A stretch of 63,177 nucleotides of DNA from UBA12088 sp041920275. Its GTDB lineage: Bacteria > Patescibacteriota > Minisyncoccia > Phycocordibacterales > UBA12088. The stretch is from positions 1 through 63,177 of the forward strand of contig JAYRSE010000008.1 of NCBI GenBank assembly GCA_041920275.1. Reading direction: 5' to 3'. The notes beneath the pieces are model-generated. The model saw only the letters and a program-made list of their open reading frames with translations, was not told the origin of the DNA and made no database searches. The first letter of the stretch is position 1; every line of letters starts with the position of its first letter. Both the position numbers and the translations under genes were made by a program. Below are positions 57,919 to 63,177 of this stretch, in pieces.

Positions 57919-60795
57919 TTACTTGAAGATTGAGAAGAGGGATGAGACTCGCTCACGGATGCTCGTCCAGAGTCCGCCGGTTGCGGCAAGCTGCGCCTCC
58001 GTTTCCGTGCGGACCTCTTCCTTCGCAACGACAACCTGCTCTTGTATCGCACGTTCGATCGCCTCCGTGGCGGCGACCAGCGTTTCTTCTTCCTTGATCA
58101 CCGGTGCGGCACCGATGCGCTCGAACGTCTCGTTCGGGATCGGTGCACCTTGCTCTCTCGCGGTGTTCACGACCGATTTGGTGCTTGCGATCTCACGCTC
58201 TTGTTCGGTGTCGAGAGGGAAATCCCTTCCGCACCATATCTCGTTCACTTTCTTCTGTGTCGTGTAGTACACGTAACCGGTGCTTTGTGTCATGCCCCAC
58301 GGGGTGAGCACGTCGGCCGCATACTTCCGCTGGAAGGTGTGGACCGCATCGAGCGTTTGGAGATCGAACATGCCCGTGATGGCGACGTTCGTCGCGTCCT
58401 CGCGCGATCGAAGGAACATCTGCAGCTTACTTACCTGCGTCGGGTCATTCGCCGCTTCGTAGCGCAGGTAGCCGGTGAGCAATGCGTCACAAGCAAGAGG
58501 TTCTGCCGTGGTGACCACCGCACTCGTCACGGTGACCGGGAACGATGCGACGGGAGACTCGATCGGTTTGCTTCTAAGGTCCTCTCCGGTACTCGCACTC
58601 ACAAAGGCTTTGTTGGTGTACGTGCCGGGTGTGGTGGACGAGCTGAAGAATGCGGTGTAACGCACAATAACGGTTTCATCTTTCGCTATCTTCTCCAAGC
58701 TCCAACGTTGTTCGTGGACCACGTCTCCCGCATCGTTGTAGATGGTGTCGAGGAGCAGGGTATGGTACATCGGATCGCCCGTGTTCGTGACCGTGATCGT
58801 GTATTCCACGCTCGAGCTTGCCGTTATGGAGCTTGCGCTTGCCGTTTTCACTATCGACAGGCCGTTCTTGTAGGCGGTGGTGCCGCGAAGCAATGATCCT
58901 CCTCCACCCCCTCCTCGGGTCACCACGCTTATCGTATCGGTGTTGTTGGTCGTGTCCGCGTCCGGCTCATCGCTCTCCACGGTGAAGTCGGTGTCGATCG
59001 AGGTCTCTGCGCCCACGAGCTTACTGATACATGCGGGAAGGGTGATCGTCTTACTTCCGCCTGCGGGAATGCGTCCGACATGGTATCGAAGCCGTCCTTC
59101 CGTATCTTCCACCATGCCGTCGATCTTTTGGAAGAGCGTGTTGTGTCTTCCGGTGAGATAGACATTGCGTGCCGATGCGTCGCCGAAATTGTTGAGGGTC
59201 ACCTCGTAGCTGAAGCAGGTGCCGGGACGTACCGTGGGAGGAGTGATCGCGCGCGCACCGACCCAGAGATCGGGACGGCCGAACGTGATGTTCCCGTTCC
59301 AGTCGCCGAGTATGTTGAAGATGGCGAGCACCCAGTTGCGACCGAGCACATTGGTGTTGACCACATTCACCACGTTGGCGCTCGCTTGTGCGTCACCGGT
59401 CGCAATACTCGCTTCGTCGCCGGCCTCGGCCATGTTCTCGCCCGTGAGCGCGTACACGTTGAAGCGATTACGTACCTCGGCGGTGTTGGTGTTCGTGACC
59501 GAAAGCTCGTCGAGGTCGGTGACCGGAGCACCTACGGCGTTCGGAAGTCCCTCCCAGAAGATCTCGATACCGGAAGCGGTTTCGCGCCAACTCATACCGT
59601 CGGGTAGGCCGAACACCTTGCCGTTCCAGTCGCCACTCACACGAAAGAGCAAAGAAATGGAGTCTCCGAATATGGTGGTGTTGACTCGATCCACGATGTT
59701 GGTGTTCGCCTGCGCGTCACCGGTCGACATGTCGGCCTGCGCACCGCTCGCCTCGTTGTTGCCGGAATCCGCCACCGTACTGCCGATCGTGGAAACATCC
59801 GCGGTGTTCGTAGTGTCGTATGTGACCGTGCTTCCCGCAGGGACGGTCGAGCCGCCCTTGAGGAGCTCGTAGAACCAGTCGGCACCCGGGAAGATGATAT
59901 CGCCGTTACCTCCACCAAAGCCGTTCATGGTAAGGAGGAGATAGTTGGCATTCGTGATGTTCGTGTTCACGACGTTCATGATGTTCGCACCCGCGTACGC
60001 GTCACCGGAGGTGATCCGTGCGTCACCCGTAAGTGCGCTCGCCCTGCTTGCACCGGTCGTTGCGCCTACGGTGAGATCGTTCTCGACGACCGCATTGTTG
60101 GTGTTCGTGAGCGAAAGCGACGTGTTGCCGGTGCAGGTGCCATCCTCGATCGAGCAGGTATCGCCCGTTGCAAGGGTCGGTCGGTCGCCGGTGAGTACCG
60201 CAAAGAGCGAACGCAGGTCGAATGCCACGTTACCCATGAGCATGTTCAGGAAATAGAGAAGGCCGCGTGCGTTGAAGACGTTGGTGTTCACCACGTTGAG
60301 GACGTTCGCGGTCGAAATCGCGTAACCGGTCGTGATGATCGCGTTCGTGCCGGCAACGGCAAGGTTGTCGCCGGTGCCACTGAGGACGCTCGCGTTCGTG
60401 CTTGCCGTCGCATCGTTCTCATGCGACACCACGCCTTCGGTGGCACCGGACACGGAGGTGTCGTTCGTGTTCTGTTCAGTTTCGATATCGGCGCTCGAAC
60501 TCGCGTTGCCGGTTGCGATAGTGACATCGTCTGAATTCTCGCTCGCGCCTCCCGTATGGTTCCCGACATCGGTCCCCGCAGATCCATCGGGTGTACTCTC
60601 GTCCACAATGGTCGAGGAAGATTCATCGGGGTCTTGTGTGGTCTGTTCGGGCGCGGTCGACTCCGACGTCTGCGTGGACTCTTCGGCGTAGAGGGGTGTG
60701 CCCGAGAACGCGAAAAAGCACCCGAGCACGAGCGCAAACGTAAGGTAGGCGAACGTGGTGTGTGCACTGTCAGAACGGAAAAAGTGATAAGGCAT
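57919..60795 (-). CDS. Secreted repeat protein with CARDB/DUF11 and peptidoglycan-binding-like domains
   Basis: A 958-residue protein: signal peptide (about 18-38), a Ser/Thr/Glu/Asp low-complexity region (40-130), then at least five copies of a repeat built around GDAxAxANVVNVVNTNV (for example TGDAQASANVVNVVNTNVLG, SGDAYAGANIMNVVNTNITN), each preceded by TNTxxAxV..., probably a beta-solenoid. It then has a CARDB/DUF11-like section (PGTCFSYEVTLNNFGDASAR; SVEYTITVTNTGDPMYHTLLL), a PGB_1-like domain with QVSKLQMFLRSREDA...GMFDLQTLDAVHTFQRKYA, and a C-terminal coiled coil. It likely binds the cell wall and presents a repeat fibre. The start ATG overlaps the end of the next gene upstream. Confidence 0.85.
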   Translation of the reverse strand: MPYHFFRSDSAHTTFAYLTFALVLGCFFAFSGTPLYAEESTQTSESTAPEQTTQDPDESSSTIVDESTPDGSAGTDVGNHTGGASENSDDVTIATGNASSSADIETEQNTNDTSVSGATEGVVSHENDATASTNASVLSGTGDNLAVAGTNAIITTGYAISTANVLNVVNTNVFNARGLLYFLNMLMGNVAFDLRSLFAVLTGDRPTLATGDTCSIEDGTCTGNTSLSLTNTNNAVVENDLTVGATTGASRASALTGDARITSGDAYAGANIMNVVNTNITNANYLLLTMNGFGGGNGDIIFPGADWFYELLKGGSTVPAGSTVTYDTTNTADVSTIGSTVADSGNNEASGAQADMSTGDAQANTNIVDRVNTTIFGDSISLLFRVSGDWNGKVFGLPDGMSWRETASGIEIFWEGLPNAVGAPVTDLDELSVTNTNTAEVRNRFNVYALTGENMAEAGDEASIATGDAQASANVVNVVNTNVLGRNWVLAIFNILGDWNGNITFGRPDLWVGARAITPPTVRPGTCFSYEVTLNNFGDASARNVYLTGRHNTLFQKIDGMVEDTEGRLRYHVGRIPAGGSKTITLPACISKLVGAETSIDTDFTVESDEPDADTTNNTDTISVVTRGGGGGGSLLRGTTAYKNGLSIVKTASASSITASSSVEYTITVTNTGDPMYHTLLLDTIYNDAGDVVHEQRWSLEKIAKDETVIVRYTAFFSSSTTPGTYTNKAFVSASTGEDLRSKPIESPVASFPVTVTSAVVTTAEPLACDALLTGYLRYEAANDPTQVSKLQMFLRSREDATNVAITGMFDLQTLDAVHTFQRKYAADVLTPWGMTQSTGYVYYTTQKKVNEIWCGRDFPLDTEQEREIASTKSVVNTAREQGAPIPNETFERIGAAPVIKEEETLVAATEAIERAIQEQVVVAKEEVRTETEAQLAATGGLWTSIRERVSSLFSIFK

Positions 60796-61315
60796 AGGCG
60801 ATGGTTTGAGCGTGAGAGATCGTGAAGCGTGTCAAAAATAATGCTGGGCGCGGGTGCGCGAACACGGATCTTGATCCCTCTGACTCGATGATTATGTTGG
60901 TAAAAATACTTGGTGCAGTGCGTGGCACGGGATCGTCTCGCAACTGCGGTGGGGCCGGAACATATTCGGCCTCTTCATGTACACGAATCGGGATCCCATC
61001 GCGTACGGTATGCGACGATGAGGCGCCTGTTTCGATATGTACACGTGCTTCGGTGCTTGTTGCGATGTATACGGACTCTATCGAAACAGGGTCGTTCGAT
61101 GTCTCGTGGATATCAACGACCGTTTCGCCGTTCACGATGGTGGTAATGTGAACGCTCGCCGAGCCCGATGCGCCCGCTTGGGCGTCGCTCGTTTGATGAA
61201 CGGTGGCGCCTGAGATGTGTGAGCGAACGTACGCGCCGGCGTTCGCCGTGGTGTACGTTGAAGTCGAGACGAAGAGTGCCGATGACACCGCAATGAGCGG
61301 AATGGAAATGAACAT
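60770..61315 (-). CDS. Small secreted Ser/Thr-rich protein
   Basis: A 181-residue protein with a signal peptide (MFISIPLIAVSSALFVSTST, cleavage near ANA) and a mature part rich in Thr, Ser, His and Val (VHQTSDAQAGASGSASVHIT, VHIETGASSSHTVRDG). Near the end are basic/proline residues (VHEEAEYVPAPPQLRDD) and a hydrophobic C terminus (TISHAQTIAYALSLFPF). Its stop lies 26 bp inside the next gene, so the two are one operon. No family recognised. Confidence 0.7.
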   Translation of the reverse strand: MFISIPLIAVSSALFVSTSTYTTANAGAYVRSHISGATVHQTSDAQAGASGSASVHITTIVNGETVVDIHETSNDPVSIESVYIATSTEARVHIETGASSSHTVRDGIPIRVHEEAEYVPAPPQLRDDPVPRTAPSIFTNIIIESEGSRSVFAHPRPALFLTRFTISHAQTIAYALSLFPF

Positions 61316-61479
61316 ACGATCGCGTTTGTGCGGATAAGTCCCTCCGTAAGGTCTCGTCGATCTCGGTCGGCTGAAGGATGATGGTCCCTCGAGCATCTCG
61401 ATGGTCCGAAAAGACCTTAGGGGAGGGGGCGACCTTAGGTCGCCACCCAACCCGGCACTACGCCGTTCCGACCCCGCGA

Positions 61480-62592
61480 CTAGCGCAGGATGCGGATCAC
61501 TGTGTGCTTCGAAGCGTCGATGATACCGACGAACGAGCGTGCCGCGCCGGTCACGACGAGCGTGTCGGTCATGGTGCTGCCACCATTCCCGCCGTTGCCG
61601 GTCGTGCTTGCTGCGGTGTTCGTTGCGGATGCGTCGCCATCAGCTGCGGCTTCGCCTTCCGCCTCGACCTCGCCCTCAGCGCCATCCTCGCCCTCAGCTT
61701 CGACTTCGACATCAGCGTCGCTGTCTGCAGCTGCGGTGACGGGAGCGGTCATGGCCATACCATTGCCGCTCGTGCCGCCCATGCTCACGCTGTCGGAGAG
61801 GACTGCGTTGTTGCCGGTGTCCGCGCCGGACATGACGAAGTTCGCGGTCTCGCTCATGTCGACGTTACCGACAAGGATCATGGTGTTCGCGGGAACGTAC
61901 TCCTTGGAGTACGACTCCCACTCGCCACCCTTCTCGGTGGAGCCTTCCTCCTTGCTCCACTCCTCCTCGACCTCACCGTCTCCCTCTGCCTCGTACTCGC
62001 TCTCCTCGTCGAGGTAGTAGCTGTCGTAGTACATGGAAGCGCTCTCGTAGTACTCGTTGTAACGATCGCAGCAGTCATCCTCGACCGTGATATCGATCTC
62101 GGTGCTGTTCACGCCACCATCGATGGAGACCTCGGAGGTCGCATCGCCCGTCATGAGAGTGGTGATGTTGGTTGCGGTACCACCGTTGCCACCGTTGCCG
62201 GTCGCGCTCGTTGCCGAGCCGGTAGCCGTAGCGTCGCCGTCAGCCCAGGCTTCGCCTTCGGCCTCGACTTCGCTGTCCTCACCATCCTCACCTTCCGCCT
62301 CGACGTTCACGTCCGCATCGCTCTCTGCAAGTGCGGTGGTCGGGCCTGCGATCGCCGCGCTACTGCCGCTGTTGCCACCGACACTTGCGCTCGAGCTCAT
62401 GACCACGTTGCCGCCGGTGTTCGCAAGCGAACCGACCATGTTGGTCGTAGCTGCCACACTGAAGTTGTTCACACCCACGAAGGTGTTGACCGCCTCCTGT
62501 GCGTTTGCCGGAGCTGCGAACAAACCGAGTGTAAGCGCGGGCAGCATTGCAAGCGCAGCCGCCTTGCCCACTACTGTGTTTGCTGTAACCAT
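61480..62592 (-). CDS. Secreted acidic repeat protein
   Basis: A 370-residue protein with a signal peptide (MVTANTVVGKAAALAMLPAL, cleaving after NAQ-A). The mature protein has two similar halves: each begins NTGGNVVMSSSASVGGNSGSS or NTGNNAVLSDSVSMGGTSGNG, continues SDADV-VEAEGEDG..EVEAEGEA-ADGDA and ends ATGNGGNGG. Between them is a Tyr/Glu/Ser-rich stretch (YNEYYESASMYYDSYYLDEE). The acid-rich repeats would bind calcium or repel other surfaces. It is GC-rich, and a long frame also opens on the opposite strand, a by-product of the repeats. Two conserved cysteines: DDCCDRY. Confidence 0.82.
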   Translation of the reverse strand: MVTANTVVGKAAALAMLPALTLGLFAAPANAQEAVNTFVGVNNFSVAATTNMVGSLANTGGNVVMSSSASVGGNSGSSAAIAGPTTALAESDADVNVEAEGEDGEDSEVEAEGEAWADGDATATGSATSATGNGGNGGTATNITTLMTGDATSEVSIDGGVNSTEIDITVEDDCCDRYNEYYESASMYYDSYYLDEESEYEAEGDGEVEEEWSKEEGSTEKGGEWESYSKEYVPANTMILVGNVDMSETANFVMSGADTGNNAVLSDSVSMGGTSGNGMAMTAPVTAAADSDADVEVEAEGEDGAEGEVEAEGEAAADGDASATNTAASTTGNGGNGGSTMTDTLVVTGAARSFVGIIDASKHTVIRILR

Positions 62593-62988
62593 ACTGTAGG
62601 ATTGTAATTAATTCTTGTAATTCGCTTCCTCCGTCCCTTAAGGGTATACGGAAGAAACAAGCTATGTTTTCGCGTAACTACCTACGCGAAAGGTATCGAC
62701 CCTGTGCGGGCATATCGCCCACACGATACCCGGTTTCCGTGCTGGTATCGTGTGCGCGTATCACCGAGTTGTTGTGAAGATCGGGTGCCGTTGCGTTCGG
62801 CCGTTCGTGCGGTATGTATCGGATACAAAAAAACGCGATACCCTTTTTTAGGGCACGCGGTACACATACTGCCGTGTGCTACGACGTTCGGTCGCGGTGA
62901 TGGTTTCCTTGACGTACTGCATAGCGACGCACGCGTCGCCGGTTTCCCCTTGTGACTGAAAGTGTATGCTTTTTCGGGCGAGTGTCAA
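62593..62988 (-). promoter_or_regulatory. Promoter and long structured leader of the acidic repeat gene
   Basis: On the minus strand, TTGACA (62983-62988), 16-bp spacer, TACACT (62961-62966) predicts a start at about 62954, giving a leader of about 360 nt. The leader has a small reading frame (see next entry), an 11-bp hairpin CACACGATACC/GGTATCGTGTG (62720-62754) and a 9-bp hairpin TTTCGCGTA/TACGCGAAA (about 62671-62693). An extra TACAAT lies near the gene start and could be a second promoter. Confidence 0.5.
62848..62922 (-). CDS. Possible 24-residue leader peptide
   Basis: MQYVKETITATERRSTRQYV followed by YRVP and TAA, starting about 32 nt after the predicted transcription start. The frame reads like protein, but there is no clear ribosome-binding site. 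It could be an upstream regulatory frame in the leader. Confidence 0.3.
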   Translation of the reverse strand: MQYVKETITATERRSTRQYVYRVP

Positions 62989-63056
62989 ATACCACATCAT
63001 ACGGAATGTGGTGTTATGATGTACGAGGGTCTGTTGTGCCTCCCCGCACCACCCAA

Positions 63057-63177
63057 CTAGGACACCTCACTGTGGATAACGAATAATTCACTGGCCCGAT
63101 AATAGTTCAGACACTGACGAGGAATGTCGTTCAGATAGGACTCTATCGAACGAAGCTCGCCGTCAGATACCGTGGCA
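63057..63177 (-). CDS. C-terminal fragment of an unknown gene (runs off the window)
   Basis: The last 39 codons of a minus-strand frame read SDGELRSIESYLNDIPRQCL and NYYRASELFVIHSEVS, then TAG. The charged, aromatic text looks like real protein, and the end is upstream of the leader of the acidic repeat gene. Nothing in these residues identifies a family. Confidence 0.45.
   Translation of the reverse strand, partial: ATVSDGELRSIESYLNDIPRQCLNYYRASELFVIHSEVS

Noticed and set aside
61378..62607. A 409-codon plus-strand frame opposite the acidic repeat protein
   Set aside because: Its text is an antisense by-product of the GC-rich Asp/Glu/Ala repeats, and the minus strand has a signal peptide and a promoter.
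62704..62955. An 83-codon plus-strand frame in the leader region
   Set aside because: Antisense to the predicted leader; no ribosome-binding site and no protein-like pattern.
63071..63079. A perfect DnaA-box-like TGTGGATAA, and another at 56530-56538
   Set aside because: Only two isolated matches, one inside a stop codon, with no dnaA/dnaN genes or AT-rich unwinding element, so not evidence for an origin.
1..63177. Use of TGA as a sense codon, as in Gracilibacteria/Absconditabacteria
   Set aside because: TGA ends many clearly complete genes here (ATGA overlaps at 3466, 4020, 38213 and 40465).

Overview
The window looks like a piece of a Candidate Phyla Radiation (Patescibacteria) genome, most likely a Parcubacteria (Paceibacteria) lineage such as Kaiserbacteria. 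This is inferred from gene content: short intergenic gaps with ATGA overlaps, a DUF5652-type small membrane protein, a minimal pilM-pilN-pilO operon, ribosomal protein L19 with a long acidic tail, SipW/TasA-type surface proteins, many Ser/Thr-rich secreted proteins, and no biosynthetic pathway beyond isoprenoids. TGA is used as a normal stop (for example in the ATGA junctions at 3466 and 38213), so the code is the standard bacterial one, not the Gracilibacteria code.

Layout. 0-5 kb: tRNA-Ser, a small membrane protein, ruvX, a tRNA-binding-domain protein, a VTT/DedA-like protein, and a pilus operon (pilM, pilN, pilO and one small protein). 5-9 kb: tRNA-Arg, lineage-specific small genes, a probable structured RNA, a hydrolase remnant, a 40-bp perfect palindrome, a protein-kinase-like gene and tRNA-Val. 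9-12 kb: acylphosphatase, uppS, a polyprenyl diphosphate synthase and an RluA-type pseudouridine synthase. 12-14 kb: rplS, tRNA-Leu and tRNA-His, the two tRNAs each followed by a duplicated copy of its own 3' end. 14-17.6 kb: an extracytoplasmic thiol-redox set (DsbA-like, a TlpA-like protein that has lost both active-site cysteines, CcdA) and a SIMPL protein. 17.7-19.1 kb: secE-nusG-rplK. 19-35 kb: a large secreted protein, a 2166-residue alpha-2-macroglobulin, a secreted small protein, a frameshifted membrane protein, penicillin-binding protein 1C and a secreted subtilase. 35.5-47.8 kb: a surface-glycan cluster with three unusual fusions (GT4-deacetylase, GT4-GT4, flippase-ATP-grasp), a many-pass membrane protein and a membrane-anchored glycoside hydrolase. 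48-53.6 kb: three SipW/TasA-type proteins around a SipW signal peptidase. 53.7-63.2 kb: a decayed glycosyltransferase, a YdjM-like protein, a sugar nucleotidyltransferase, a lysozyme-like membrane protein, and a run of three secreted proteins, one with a peptidoglycan-binding-like domain and two rich in acidic or TGDA..N-type repeats.

How it fits together: most of the window builds or maintains the cell surface (glycan assembly and export, peptidoglycan synthesis plus its alpha-2-macroglobulin guard, disulfide chemistry, fibre-like TasA proteins, a protease), with a few blocks of core information genes between. The most unusual signals are (1) three tRNA genes (Val, Leu, His) each followed within about 200 bp by an inverted copy of their T-arm and then a second direct copy of their 3' end, (2) TATTAGTAC-type dyads recurring in three distant intergenic regions, (3) a multi-stem RNA candidate at about 6.1-6.35 kb, and (4) the triple-fusion glycan locus. 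All calls are from reading the sequence; no database search was run.
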